A stretch of DNA of 64,000 nucleotides. It comes from Arthrobacter wenxiniae (GTDB taxonomy: Bacteria > Actinomycetota > Actinomycetes > Actinomycetales > Micrococcaceae). The stretch lies in assembly GCF_013376105.1 (NCBI RefSeq), contig NZ_JAAMFM010000003.1, forward strand, positions 179,647 through 243,646, read 5' to 3'. Both the position numbers and the translations under genes were made by a program. The notes below the pieces were generated by a model that had not been told where the DNA came from, did not search any database, and worked only from the letters and a program-made list of their open reading frames with translations. Below are positions 36,086 through 47,498 of the stretch, in pieces. Each line of letters opens with the position of its first letter. Positions within the stretch are counted from its first letter, which is position 1.

Positions 36086-37129
36086 ATGAGCGACAGCCCG
36101 GCCGACGCCACGCCCCGGCGTCCTGCGACGATCCGTGACGTAGCGGCACTTTGCGGGGTTACGGCCTCGACGGTCTCCCGCGCCCTGACCACCCCGGGCC
36201 GGGTGAATTACCGCACCCGGGCCCGCATCGAGGCGGCCGCCTCGGAGCTCAACTACATTCCCAATGCCCAGGCAAAGGCGCTGAGCTCGGGCCGTACCAG
36301 GACCGTGGCAGTGCTGGTGGCAGACATCACCAACCCGTTCTACTTTGACATCATCCGGGGCACCCAGCTCCAGCTCAAGGCGGCGGGCTACACACAACTG
36401 CTGGTGGACACGGAAGAGTCGGAGGAAGTTGAGGCCAACACGCTCGAACAGATGCGCCGGACGGCCGACGGCGTCATCCTGACCGCCTCCCAACTCTCGG
36501 ACGCCGCCCTGGTCGCCGCCAGCGGAAGGATGCCCCTCGTCACCATCAACCGGGACATGGCCGGTGTGCCGTCGGTCATCCTGGACACGCCCACGGCCAC
36601 CAACCAGGCGCTGGACCACCTGATCTCCCTGGGCCATTCACGCATCGCCTACCTGGGCGGACCCGAGTCGTCCAGTTCCAACATGCGGAGGTGGGCGGCG
36701 CTGTCGACAGCGGGCCGGGAGCGCGACGTCGACGTGGTTAGGCTGGGTCCATTTGCACCGCGCACCTACTCCGGCGCAGCGGCCGCCGACGCGCTCGTCC
36801 ATTCCGGTGCCACGGCCGGCATCGCCTTCAATGATCTGATGGCCATCGGCATGTTGCAGCGCCTGCATGAGCGTGGCGTGCAGGTGCCCGAGGACTTGAG
36901 CATCGTGGGGTGCGATGACATTTTTGGGGCCGACTTTTGCAGCCCGCCGCTGACCACAGTCACGGCGCCCATCGAACAGGCCGGCCGGGTTGCCGTCACC
37001 ATGTTGCTGAGTCAAATATCCCCCGGCGTCGGCTTACTCCAGCGCAACCAGGAGGTGCTCCCCACCTACCTGACCGTCCGAGGGTCAACAGGCACCGCGC
37101 CCGCCGGGTCCCCGCGTCTGGACCGCTGA
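36086..37129 (+). CDS. LacI family transcriptional regulator (copy 2)
   Basis: A 347-residue LacI/GalR regulator. The HTH head is about residues 14-60 (TIRDVAALCGVTASTVSRAL), the hinge is YIPNAQAKALS, and the ligand-binding core includes VAVLVADITNPFYFDIIRGTQ and VGCDDIFGADFCSPPLTT. It is closely related to the convergent neighbour at 37172-38185, suggesting local duplication. The ATG at 36086 (MSDSP) has a distant GAGGA; an in-frame ATG at 35936 overlaps the operator and is unlikely to be used. It is divergent from the isomerase/oxidoreductase operon, its probable target. Confidence 0.88.
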   Translation: MSDSPADATPRRPATIRDVAALCGVTASTVSRALTTPGRVNYRTRARIEAAASELNYIPNAQAKALSSGRTRTVAVLVADITNPFYFDIIRGTQLQLKAAGYTQLLVDTEESEEVEANTLEQMRRTADGVILTASQLSDAALVAASGRMPLVTINRDMAGVPSVILDTPTATNQALDHLISLGHSRIAYLGGPESSSSNMRRWAALSTAGRERDVDVVRLGPFAPRTYSGAAAADALVHSGATAGIAFNDLMAIGMLQRLHERGVQVPEDLSIVGCDDIFGADFCSPPLTTVTAPIEQAGRVAVTMLLSQISPGVGLLQRNQEVLPTYLTVRGSTGTAPAGSPRLDR

Positions 37130-37171
37130 CGTTTTGTTCGATGGTGCACCCTCCGTCCGGATGGCAAGGGT

Positions 37172-38185
37172 TCAGCGGTCCGCGGCCGCCATTCCGGTCG
37201 ATTCGCGCACGGTCAGGTGGGTGGGGAGCTGGGCAATCTGGCGCGTCGCCAGGGATCCACCGTCGAGCCGGTTCAACAGCATGCTGGTGGCTACACGCGC
37301 CGCCTGTTCAATGGGTGCGGTGATGGTGGTAAGCGGCGGGTTGCAAAAATCTGCGCCGAAAATGTCGTCACAGCCAATGATGCTCACGTCCGCGGGCACC
37401 GTGACGCCCCGGGTTCGCAGGCGCGCCAGCATGCCAATGGCAAGCAGGTCGTTGAATGCCAGGCAGGCTGATGCCCTACTGGTGAGCAAGGCGTCCGCGG
37501 CCGCCGCACCAGACGTCTGTTTCGGCGCGTACGGTCCCAGGCGGACAGCCTCAATGCCGTAGTTCCTCGCCGCTTCCTCAAAAACCTGCCAGCGCCATTG
37601 GCTGGACCACGATTGCGCGGGCCCGGAAATGTAGGCAACGCGCCTGTGGTCCAGGGAAACCAGGTGCTGGAATGCCTGGTGAATGCCGTAGCTGGGGTCG
37701 ATCAGGACGGCGGGAACGCCGGCGTCGTTCCGGTTAAGTGCAACAAGGGGTATGTCCCTGGCAGCCCTGGCCAACGCATCCGTCGACAGCCTGGATGCGG
37801 CCAGGATGACCCCCCGTGAGGATGAGAGCATGCTGTTCAGCGACGATTCCTCCACGTCCGCCGATTCCTCCGTGTCAACCAGGAGCTGGATGTAGCCTGC
37901 CGCCTTAAGCTGCTCCTGGGTGCCGTGGATGATGTCAAAGTAAAACGGGTTGGTGATGTCCGGGACCAACAGCGCCACGGCCCTCGGCTTTCCCGCCAGG
38001 CCGGCCGGGCCATGGGGCCTGGCCTCGTAGCCGAGTTTCCGCACGGCATCCATGACCGCCGCTGCCGTCTTGGGGCTGATGCGGCCGGGATCGGACAGCA
38101 CCCGGGAAACAGTTGACGTCGCCACCCCCGCAGCCTTGGCAACGTCGCGGAGGGTTGCCCTGCCCGCGCCCTCCCTGGGATCCAT
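37172..38185 (-). CDS. LacI family transcriptional regulator (copy 3)
   Basis: A 337-residue LacI/GalR regulator closely similar to copy 2 (shared NPFYFDII.GTQ, QLLVDTEES, IGCDDIFGADFC.PPLTT). The HTH head is about residues 10-60 (TLRDVAKAAGVATSTVSRVLS). The ATG at 38185 follows AGGAAAGG. It is divergent from the ABC sugar importer, whose promoter contains matching TTGGCAA half-sites, so the importer is the probable target. Confidence 0.88.
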   Translation of the reverse strand: MDPREGAGRATLRDVAKAAGVATSTVSRVLSDPGRISPKTAAAVMDAVRKLGYEARPHGPAGLAGKPRAVALLVPDITNPFYFDIIHGTQEQLKAAGYIQLLVDTEESADVEESSLNSMLSSSRGVILAASRLSTDALARAARDIPLVALNRNDAGVPAVLIDPSYGIHQAFQHLVSLDHRRVAYISGPAQSWSSQWRWQVFEEAARNYGIEAVRLGPYAPKQTSGAAAADALLTSRASACLAFNDLLAIGMLARLRTRGVTVPADVSIIGCDDIFGADFCNPPLTTITAPIEQAARVATSMLLNRLDGGSLATRQIAQLPTHLTVRESTGMAAADR

Positions 38186-38285
38186 CGAAATACCTTTCCT
38201 GTCGGTGCGCCCGGTTGCAGGCCAACTCTTGGCTTTGCTGGCCAAAAAGACCAATTTCGTCAGTCAAACCGTGGCCGTGGATTGG

Positions 38286-38337
38286 TTTGGCAATTTTTTG
38301 GCAACTGATTGCATCTGTATTGCCAAGTCTATAGAGT
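38286..38337 (+). promoter_or_regulatory. promoter with LacI half-sites upstream of the ABC importer
   Basis: TTGCAT (38309-38314) and TAGAGT (38332-38337) are spaced 17 bp and read toward the binding-protein gene. TTGGCAA-type half-sites lie at about 38287 and 38298, with an inverted ATTGCCAA at about 38319, so the -35 box is flanked by operator half-sites. The palindrome is less perfect than the other three. Confidence 0.55.
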
Positions 38338-38404
38338 CTGATCATCAGCGGCACTCTATGACGCAGCTCACACGGAGTCATTTCATTGTTCAAGGAGGAT
38401 CCAG

Positions 38405-39760
38405 ATGGAAATCACTCGTAGAAACTTTATCGCAGGGGTAGGCGGGGTCGGGGCCCTGTCCCTGGCACTGGCGGCCTGCGGCGGCTCACCCAAGTCTTCT
38501 GGGTCAGGCACCGGAAAGGTGGACGGCACGGGCAAGACCCTGACCGTCCTGGTCAGCACCAAGCCTCAGTATCCCGACGAGCAGAAGGCATGGTTTGCCC
38601 AGACCGCGGCCGATTTCAAGACGCTCACCGGCGCCGGCATCCAGTGGGAAACCTACCCCACCGCCAATGACGAGATGACGCGGATCCAGACCTCCGTGGT
38701 CTCGGGCACCGGTCCGGACGTCTACGGACTCGGAACCACGTTCACCCCCACCGCCTACTCCACCGGCGCCTTCGTCAAGCTGGGGGACGCCGAGTGGAAC
38801 CAGGTGGGCGGCAAGGACAAGTTTGTTCCTGCCACGCTGGGCATCTCGGGCCCGGACGCCAACAACCAGATCGGCATCCCCTTCGTCAGCCGCCCGTTTG
38901 TCATGGCTTACAACACGGAACTGCTCAAGGCCGCCGGCATCGAAAAACCCGCCACCACCTGGGATGAATTTGCCGACCATGGCAAGAAAATGACGAAGGC
39001 GGGGCAGTACGGCCTGGCCATTGCCTACAAGGACAACTTCGACCCCTGGAAGTTCATCTGGGGCATGTCCATTCAGGGCGGCAACCCCATCATTGACGGC
39101 AAGAAGGTCCGCATTGACGACCCCACGGTCCTCGCGGCTTATGAGGCCTACTTTGGCTGGATGACAAAGGACAAGTCCGTCGACCCCGCTGCCGTTGGCT
39201 GGGGGAATGCCCAGGCGCTGGCCGCTTTCGCCGCGGGCAAGGCCGGCTACTTCCCCATGACTTCCCCGCTGAGCATTCCCACGCTCGACAAGTCAGCCGT
39301 CAAGGGCAAGTACAAGTACGCGCTGCTGCCCATGGTGCCCCCGGGCCAGACCGCCCGACCCTCCGGCGGAGTCGCGGCCGCCAGCATCCTCTCGGGCGAC
39401 AACCTGGTGGTGGCGGACTACTCACCCAACAAGGACCTGGCGTTTGCGTTCATCAAGATGATCACGGACACTGCGGCCCAGGCAAACTACTACAAGATCT
39501 TTGGCGAGATCCCCACCAACGTCGAGGCGGCGAAGGCCCTCCAGTCGGATCCGCTCGTGGCCCCGGCACTTGACGCCGCGTCCAAGTCCGTGGCGACGCC
39601 GTTCAGCGGCGCGTGGGGCGATGTCCAGCTGGCCCTGACGAACGTTGCCGTCCAGACCATCCCCGACCTGTCCTCCGGCTCCGTCAGCGAAGCAAGCCTG
39701 GCCGGGCGGCTCAAGGACGCCCAATCCAAGGCGCAGGCTGCCCTGGACCGGGCCAAGTAG
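38405..39760 (+). CDS. sugar ABC transporter substrate-binding lipoprotein
   Basis: A 451-residue extracellular solute-binding protein of family 1. The N-terminus combines a twin-arginine motif (TRRNFIAG) with a lipobox (LALAAC, Cys about 23), so it is probably exported folded through Tat and lipid-anchored. The mature part has the usual two-lobe pattern. AAGGAGG lies just before the ATG. It is the first gene of an importer with two downstream permeases. The ligand is probably an oligosaccharide, glycoside or sugar acid, judged from neighbours only. Confidence 0.9.
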   Translation: MEITRRNFIAGVGGVGALSLALAACGGSPKSSGSGTGKVDGTGKTLTVLVSTKPQYPDEQKAWFAQTAADFKTLTGAGIQWETYPTANDEMTRIQTSVVSGTGPDVYGLGTTFTPTAYSTGAFVKLGDAEWNQVGGKDKFVPATLGISGPDANNQIGIPFVSRPFVMAYNTELLKAAGIEKPATTWDEFADHGKKMTKAGQYGLAIAYKDNFDPWKFIWGMSIQGGNPIIDGKKVRIDDPTVLAAYEAYFGWMTKDKSVDPAAVGWGNAQALAAFAAGKAGYFPMTSPLSIPTLDKSAVKGKYKYALLPMVPPGQTARPSGGVAAASILSGDNLVVADYSPNKDLAFAFIKMITDTAAQANYYKIFGEIPTNVEAAKALQSDPLVAPALDAASKSVATPFSGAWGDVQLALTNVAVQTIPDLSSGSVSEASLAGRLKDAQSKAQAALDRAK

Positions 39761-39783
39761 AGCGCTGCTGAAAGTTACCCACC

Positions 39784-40761
39784 ATGTCTAGTGAAATCGC
39801 CGGGGACACCCTGCGGGACGAGCTCTCCCGCCCCGCAGGGCAGCAGAAGGCCCCCCATGGCAAGAAACGCAAGGGCGTCACCGAGCGCGACCGGCCCCTG
39901 TGGCTGCTGGCGCCGGGCGGCATCCTCATCACCGTCATCATTCTCATCCCGTTGGTGCTGGCGGTCTACATGTCGGTCATCGACCTGGACCAATACACGC
40001 TGCGCAAGTGGCTGGCCACCCCGTTCATCGGCATCGAGAATTTTGTCGAGGCCATCACCAAGACGGATCTCCTGCGCTCCATCTGGATCAGTGTGTCCTT
40101 TGCCGTCATCTCCACCGTCGTGACGGTGCCGTTGGGCGTGGCCGCGGCCGTGGTGACGCAGAACCCCTACCGGGGACGCGCCGTCGTCCGGGCAGTATTC
40201 CTCATCCCCTACGTCCTGCCGTCGTTCGTGGTCGCCACTGTATGGCGCACCATGCTTCAGCCGGACGGGATCGTCAACGGCGTCCTGCACAACGTCGGCA
40301 TCGACCCGGGGCTGTGGCTCAACGGGCCCTTGTCCTACTGGACGCTGGTGTTTGTTGAAATTTGGGCTGCCTGGCCGTTCGTCTACCTGCTGGCGCTGGC
40401 TGGCCTCCAATCGGTGGACCACGAGGTCCACGAGGCAGCCGCGATTGACGGCGCCCTCTGGTGGCGCAAGCTGCGCGAGGTCATCTTCCCGTACCTCAAG
40501 GGTCCCGTGTCGCTGGCATTCCTGCTCGGAACCCTCAACCACATCAACAACTTCACCCTGCCGTTCGTGCTGTTCGGGGCGCCGGCGCCCGCAGATGTCA
40601 ATGTCCTGCCCATCCTGGTCTATGTGACGAGCTTCCAAAGCTTCCGCTTCGGCTTGAGCGCGGCAATGGCAGTGGTCTCCCTGATCCTCATCGCCATACC
40701 GCTGTTCATCTACCTGCGGGCCGTGAAGCTCGACGTGTCCGACGACGGAGGCAAGAAATGA
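39784..40761 (+). CDS. sugar ABC transporter permease (MalF-type)
   Basis: A 325-residue inner-membrane permease with six main membrane segments after a basic N-terminus. The EAA loop for ATPase docking is seen as EVHEAAAIDGALWWRKLREVIFP-like sequence at about residues 217-240. It pairs with the next gene, whose ATG overlaps its stop (ATGA). It starts 23 bp after the binding protein gene. Confidence 0.9.
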   Translation: MSSEIAGDTLRDELSRPAGQQKAPHGKKRKGVTERDRPLWLLAPGGILITVIILIPLVLAVYMSVIDLDQYTLRKWLATPFIGIENFVEAITKTDLLRSIWISVSFAVISTVVTVPLGVAAAVVTQNPYRGRAVVRAVFLIPYVLPSFVVATVWRTMLQPDGIVNGVLHNVGIDPGLWLNGPLSYWTLVFVEIWAAWPFVYLLALAGLQSVDHEVHEAAAIDGALWWRKLREVIFPYLKGPVSLAFLLGTLNHINNFTLPFVLFGAPAPADVNVLPILVYVTSFQSFRFGLSAAMAVVSLILIAIPLFIYLRAVKLDVSDDGGKK

Positions 40762-41681
40762 GCACCCTGACCCGCCCGCGCACCCCGGCTGGGCGCACCA
40801 CGAACAAGGCTGCGCGCAACGGCCGCAGCGCACAGGTCACCCGGCTGATGCCGACTTGGTTGATTGCCGTGCTGACAACGTTGCTGTGCATCCTGGTGCT
40901 GGTGCCCATTGCCTATATTTTCCTGGCGTCGCTGAACACGGACACGGGCGTGGCGAGCGGCGAATTCTGGCCCAGCCAATTTTCCCTTGACAGCTACTCC
41001 AAGATTTGGGGGAGCGTGGGCCTGGGCAAAGGCATCATCAACAGCCTGGTGGTTGCAGGTTCCGTTGCAGTGGTGTCCGCCGTTATTGCCGTCGGGACCG
41101 CCTACGTGCTGGTCCGCTTTACCTTCGTTGGCAGGCTGACCGTGTTGCGGGGGCTCCTGGGCCTGCAAAGCATTCCGGGAACCCTCATGCTGCTGCCCGT
41201 GTTCGTCCTGTTCGCCTCGATCGGCGCCTGGCTGGGGATCACGATCATCGGGACATTGTGGGGATTGTTCATCGCCTACCTGACGTTTGCCCTGCCGTTC
41301 TCGACATGGGTCATGGTGACCTACCTGCGCGGCCTCCCCCGCGAACTGGAGGAGGCGGCCCGCATTGACGGCGCCTCCAACCTTGGCATCCTGTTCCGGA
41401 TCATTGTGCCGCTGAGCTGGCCGGGCATTGTGGTCTCCGGAATCTTCGCCTTCCTCCTGGGCTGGAACGACGTCCTGTTTGCCTCAATCTTCACAAAGCC
41501 GGACACAGCGACGGCAGCCATTGTGCTGCAGGTGTTCAGCGCCAGCCAGGAAGGTGGCGCGATTCCGGTCTACAGCCAGATGATGGCCGCCGCCCTGGTC
41601 TGCGCCGCGCCCGTGGTGATCCTGTACTTCATCTTCCAGCGCTACCTGGTGGGCGGCCTGACGGCCGGCGGCGTGAAGTAG
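40758..41681 (+). CDS. carbohydrate ABC transporter permease (MalG-type)
   Basis: A 307-residue permease with six membrane segments. The EAA loop is ELEEAARIDGASNLGILFRI (about residues 195-214). The ATG at 40758 overlaps the preceding stop by 4 bp. No ATPase follows: the next gene is convergent guaB1. The importer therefore probably uses a shared MsmK/MsmX-type ATPase encoded elsewhere. Confidence 0.9.
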   Translation: MSTLTRPRTPAGRTTNKAARNGRSAQVTRLMPTWLIAVLTTLLCILVLVPIAYIFLASLNTDTGVASGEFWPSQFSLDSYSKIWGSVGLGKGIINSLVVAGSVAVVSAVIAVGTAYVLVRFTFVGRLTVLRGLLGLQSIPGTLMLLPVFVLFASIGAWLGITIIGTLWGLFIAYLTFALPFSTWVMVTYLRGLPRELEEAARIDGASNLGILFRIIVPLSWPGIVVSGIFAFLLGWNDVLFASIFTKPDTATAAIVLQVFSASQEGGAIPVYSQMMAAALVCAAPVVILYFIFQRYLVGGLTAGGVK

Positions 41682-41729
41682 GGTGGACAGCCGGACGGAA
41701 AAACGTCGGTCTGGCCCCCGGCCGCGAAG

Positions 41730-43565
<1,836 letters not shown>

Positions 43566-46500
43566 GTGCCAGAGCAATCCATCCACCGTCTACCCGAGGA
43601 ATTTGGCGGAAACGAGTGGCTCGTCGATGAGCTATACGAGCGGTACCAGGCGGACAAGAACTCTGTGGACACAAAGTGGTGGCCGCTCTTCGAATCCTTC
43701 GACGCCGACGAATCCGCCACGAACGGACGCCACGCCGCCCCCAATTCCGCCCCTATCACGGCGCAGATCCCCGTAGTGCCGGCGCGGGTCCCTGCCCCGG
43801 CGGCGCCCGTTGCGAGCACGACGCCGGCACCCGCCGCCGCGCCCGCCGCAGCCGCGGCACCCGCCGCCGCGCCCGCCGCAGCCGCGGCACCCGCCGCCGC
43901 GCCCGCCGCAGCCGCGGCACCCGCGGCGCCCGCCAAGGCCCCGGCCGCACCGCGCCCGCCCGCACCGGCCAAGGACGCCGCCCGCACCGGCACCACGCCC
44001 ATCCCGGCCCAGCTGCCCAAGACCGCCAGGGACACCTCGGTTCCCGAGGAGGCCGTCAACACCGTGCTGCGCGGACCGGCCAAGGCCATCGCCACGAACA
44101 TGATCACCAGCCTGGAGGTGCCCACCGCCACGAGCGTGCGCGCCATCCCGGCCAAGCTGCTCATTGACAACCGCCTGGTCATCAACTCCAACCTTGCCCG
44201 TGCCCGCGGCGGCAAAGTTTCCTTCACCCACCTGATCGGCTACGCCGTCATCCGGGCGCTGAGCCAGTTCCCCTCCATGAACGTCTACTACGACGTGGTG
44301 GACGGCAAGCCCGTGGCCGTCCAGCCCCCGCACGTGAACTTCGGCATCGCCATCGACATGCCCAAGCCGGACGGCACCCGCCTGCTCATGGTGCCCAACA
44401 TCAAGAAGGCCGAGACCCTCAGCTTTGCCGAGTTCTGGCACACCTACGAGGACCTGATCAAGCGCGCCCGCGCCGGCAAGCTCACCGCCGACGACCACGC
44501 CGGCACGACCGTCTCGCTGACCAACCCCGGCGGCATCGGCACCGTGCACTCCGTACCCCGCCTCTCCAAGGGCCAGGCCGCCATCATCGGCGTCGGTTCC
44601 CTGGACTACCCGGCCGAGTTCCAGGGTGCCAGCGCCAAGATCATCGCGCAGAACGCCGTCTCCAAGATCCTGACCCTGACGTCCACCTATGACCACCGCG
44701 TCATCCAGGGCGCGGGCTCCGGCGAGTTCCTCAAGAAGATCCACCAGCTGCTGCTCGGTGCCGAGAACTTCTACGACGACATCTTCGAGTCCCTGCGCAT
44801 CCCCTACGAGCCCATCCGCTGGAGCCTGGACCTCCAGGTCGACCCGGCCGACGAGATCAACAAGGTGGCACGGATCCAGCAGCTGATCCACTCCTACCGC
44901 GTGCGCGGGCACCTCATGGCGGACACCGATCCGCTGGAATACCGCCAGCGCAAGCACCCCGACCTGGACGTGCTCACTTACGGCCTGACGCTGTGGGACC
45001 TGGACCGCGAATGGCCCACGGGCGGCTTCGGCGGCAAGGCGAAGCTGCCGCTGCGCGACATCCTCGGCGTGCTCCGCGACGCCTACTGCCGCACCACGGG
45101 TGTGGAATACATGCACATCCAGGAACCCGAGCAGCGCGAATGGTTCCAGAACGAGCTGGAGCACCCTTACTCCAAGCCGAGCCGCGAAGAGCAGCTGCGC
45201 ATCGTGTCCAAGCTGAACTCCGCGGAGGCGTTTGAGACGTTCCTGCAGACGAAGTTTGTGGGCCAGAAGCGATTCTCCCTGGAGGGCGGCGAGTCCCTGA
45301 TTCCGCTGCTGGACTCCATCATTTCCGACGCCGCGGACGACGGCCTGGACGAGGTCGCCATCGGCATGGCCCACCGCGGGCGCCTGAACGTGCTGACCAA
45401 CATCGCCGGCAAGACGTACGCGCAGGTCTTCCGCGAATTTGAGGGCACCATTGACTCCCGCAGCGTGCAGGGATCCGGGGACGTGAAGTACCACCTCGGC
45501 ACCGAGGGCACGTTCACCTCCGACGCCGGCAACGAGACCAAGGTGTACCTGGCCGCCAACCCGTCCCACCTGGAAGCCGTGGACTCGGTGCTCGAGGGCA
45601 TTGTCCGCGCCAAGCAGGACCGCCTGGACCAGGGCGAGAACTTCCCCGTGCTGCCCATCATGGTCCACGGCGATGCGGCGTTCGCCGGCCAGGGCGTGGT
45701 GGCGGAGACGCTGAACCTCTCCCAGCTGCGCGGCTACCGCACGGGCGGCACCATCCACGTGGTGGTCAACAACCAGGTGGGCTTCACGACGGCGCCGTCC
45801 TCCTCGCGCTCCTCCGTGTACTCCACGGACGTGGCCAAGATGATCCAGGCCCCCATCTTCCATGTCAACGGGGACGACCCCGAAGCGGTGGTCCGGGTCG
45901 CGGAGCTCGCATACCAGTTCCAGCAGCGCTTCCGCAAGGACGTTGTCATCGACATGGTCTGCTACCGCCGCCGCGGCCACAACGAGGGCGACGACCCCTC
46001 GATGACGCAGCCCCTCATGTACAACCTCATCGAGGCCAAGCGTTCCGTGCGCCGCCTCTACACCGAGGCCCTGATCGGCCGCGGCGACATCACCGAGGAC
46101 GAGGCCTCGCAGCTGCTCCGCGACTATCAGGAGCGGCTGGAGCGCGTCTTTGCCGAAACCCACGCGGCGCAGACCTCGCCCATTCCAATCATCACCAAGG
46201 ACACGCACGCCGTCTCCGACCTGGAGCGCCCCATCGCCCAGCAGGCCGACGCCGGCGTGAACGATCCCAAGAACACGGCGATCAGCGCGGACTTGCTGGC
46301 GCGCATCGGCGCCATCCACACCGCAATCCCGGAGGGCTTCACCGTCCACCAGAAGCTGAAGTCGCTATTGGAAAAGCGCGAAACCATGTCCCGCGAAGGC
46401 GGCATTGACTGGGGCTTTGGCGAACTCGCCGCGTTTGGCTCGCTGCTCGTTGAAGGCGTGCCGATCCGCATGGCCGGCCAGGACACCCGCCGCGGCACCT

Positions 46501-47426
46501 TTGTGCAGCGCCACGCCGTCTTCCACGACCGTGCGAACGGCAATGTATGGACCCCCATCGCCGGCCTCAGTGAAGACCAGGCCAAGCTGTGGATCTACGA
46601 TTCGCTCCTGAGCGAATTCGCGGCCATGGGCTTTGAATACGGCTACTCGGTGGAACGCCCCGACGCCCTGGTTATCTGGGAGGCCCAGTTTGGCGACTTC
46701 GCCAACGGCGCCCAGACCATCATGGACGAGTTCATCTCCTCCGCCGAGCAGAAATGGGGCCAGCGGTCCTCGCTGGTGCTCATGCTCCCGCACGGCTACG
46801 AGGGCCAGGGACCGGACCACTCCTCGGCCCGGATCGAGCGCTACCTGCAGATGTGCGCCGAGGAAAACATGGTGGTGGCCAACCCGACCACGCCGGCGTC
46901 GCACTTCCACCTGCTGCGCCGCCAGGCCTACAGCCGCCCGCGCAAGCCGTTGATCATCTTCACCCCCAAGCAGCTGCTGCGCCTGAAGGCCGCTGCCTCG
47001 GCCGTGGAGGACTTCACCACGGGCGGCTTCCGCCCCGTCATCGGCGAGCATGCCGCCCTGGATGCCAACGCCGTCGACCGCGTCCTGCTGGTCTCCGGCC
47101 GCCTGTACTACGACCTCCTCTCGGCGCGCGAGAAGGCCGGCGACACGAAGACCGCCATCCTGCGCGTGGAGCAGCTCTACCCGCTGCCCGAGGCGGAGAT
47201 CAAGGCGGAACTTGCCAAGTACCCGAACGCGGACGTCGTCTGGGCACAGGACGAGCCGGCCAACCAGGGGCCGTGGCCCTTCATGGCCCTGAACCTGGCG
47301 CCGCGGCTGGAGAGGCGGCTGGGCCTGGTCTCGCGCCGCGCGTCGGCGGCCACGTCCACCGGTTCGGCAAAAATCCACGCCGTCGAGCAGACGCTGCTGG
47401 TCAAGCAAGCGTTCGAACGAAACTAA
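43566..47426 (+). CDS. kgd: multifunctional 2-oxoglutarate decarboxylase/dehydrogenase (Kgd/OdhA)
   Basis: A 1286-residue fused protein characteristic of actinobacteria. Residues 1-45 (GNEWLVDELYERYQ) are the E1o N-terminal docking segment, then comes a long Ala/Pro linker, an E2-type succinyltransferase domain ending in TYDHRVIQGAGSG (about 375), and the thiamine-dependent E1 domain with AMAHRGRLNVL-type and RRRGHNEGDDPS motifs. It runs the oxoglutarate step of the TCA cycle. The GTG at 43566 is chosen because conserved VPEQSIHRLPEEFG starts there. The linker contains three perfect 30-bp repeats. A strong hairpin follows the gene. Confidence 0.95.
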   Translation: MPEQSIHRLPEEFGGNEWLVDELYERYQADKNSVDTKWWPLFESFDADESATNGRHAAPNSAPITAQIPVVPARVPAPAAPVASTTPAPAAAPAAAAAPAAAPAAAAAPAAAPAAAAAPAAPAKAPAAPRPPAPAKDAARTGTTPIPAQLPKTARDTSVPEEAVNTVLRGPAKAIATNMITSLEVPTATSVRAIPAKLLIDNRLVINSNLARARGGKVSFTHLIGYAVIRALSQFPSMNVYYDVVDGKPVAVQPPHVNFGIAIDMPKPDGTRLLMVPNIKKAETLSFAEFWHTYEDLIKRARAGKLTADDHAGTTVSLTNPGGIGTVHSVPRLSKGQAAIIGVGSLDYPAEFQGASAKIIAQNAVSKILTLTSTYDHRVIQGAGSGEFLKKIHQLLLGAENFYDDIFESLRIPYEPIRWSLDLQVDPADEINKVARIQQLIHSYRVRGHLMADTDPLEYRQRKHPDLDVLTYGLTLWDLDREWPTGGFGGKAKLPLRDILGVLRDAYCRTTGVEYMHIQEPEQREWFQNELEHPYSKPSREEQLRIVSKLNSAEAFETFLQTKFVGQKRFSLEGGESLIPLLDSIISDAADDGLDEVAIGMAHRGRLNVLTNIAGKTYAQVFREFEGTIDSRSVQGSGDVKYHLGTEGTFTSDAGNETKVYLAANPSHLEAVDSVLEGIVRAKQDRLDQGENFPVLPIMVHGDAAFAGQGVVAETLNLSQLRGYRTGGTIHVVVNNQVGFTTAPSSSRSSVYSTDVAKMIQAPIFHVNGDDPEAVVRVAELAYQFQQRFRKDVVIDMVCYRRRGHNEGDDPSMTQPLMYNLIEAKRSVRRLYTEALIGRGDITEDEASQLLRDYQERLERVFAETHAAQTSPIPIITKDTHAVSDLERPIAQQADAGVNDPKNTAISADLLARIGAIHTAIPEGFTVHQKLKSLLEKRETMSREGGIDWGFGELAAFGSLLVEGVPIRMAGQDTRRGTFVQRHAVFHDRANGNVWTPIAGLSEDQAKLWIYDSLLSEFAAMGFEYGYSVERPDALVIWEAQFGDFANGAQTIMDEFISSAEQKWGQRSSLVLMLPHGYEGQGPDHSSARIERYLQMCAEENMVVANPTTPASHFHLLRRQAYSRPRKPLIIFTPKQLLRLKAAASAVEDFTTGGFRPVIGEHAALDANAVDRVLLVSGRLYYDLLSAREKAGDTKTAILRVEQLYPLPEAEIKAELAKYPNADVVWAQDEPANQGPWPFMALNLAPRLERRLGLVSRRASAATSTGSAKIHAVEQTLLVKQAFERN
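43831..43920 (+). repeat. three perfect 30-bp tandem repeats in the kgd linker
   Basis: Three identical 30-bp units (43831-43860, 43861-43890, 43891-43920) each encode ten Ala/Pro residues (PAAAPAAAAA). The copy number may vary between strains, since identical units favour slippage or recombination. Confidence 0.9.
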
Positions 47427-47434
47427 GGCGTTGT

Positions 47435-47475
47435 GGATGCCCGGTCTGCCCGACAGGCCGGGCATCCTTCATTTG
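47435..47475 (+). terminator. rho-independent terminator after kgd
   Basis: Arms GGATGCCCGG (47435-47444) and CCGGGCATCC (47458-47467) form a perfect 10-bp stem with a 13-nt loop, followed by TTCATTT. It starts 8 bp after the kgd stop and precedes the SGNH-type gene, separating the two units. Confidence 0.75.
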
Positions 47476-47498
47476 ATGTGAAAAACGAAAGGGACACC

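Noticed and set aside
43632..46349. 905-codon minus-strand ORF opposite kgd
   Set aside because: It is a GC-bias shadow of kgd on the other strand with repetitive, unconserved composition.
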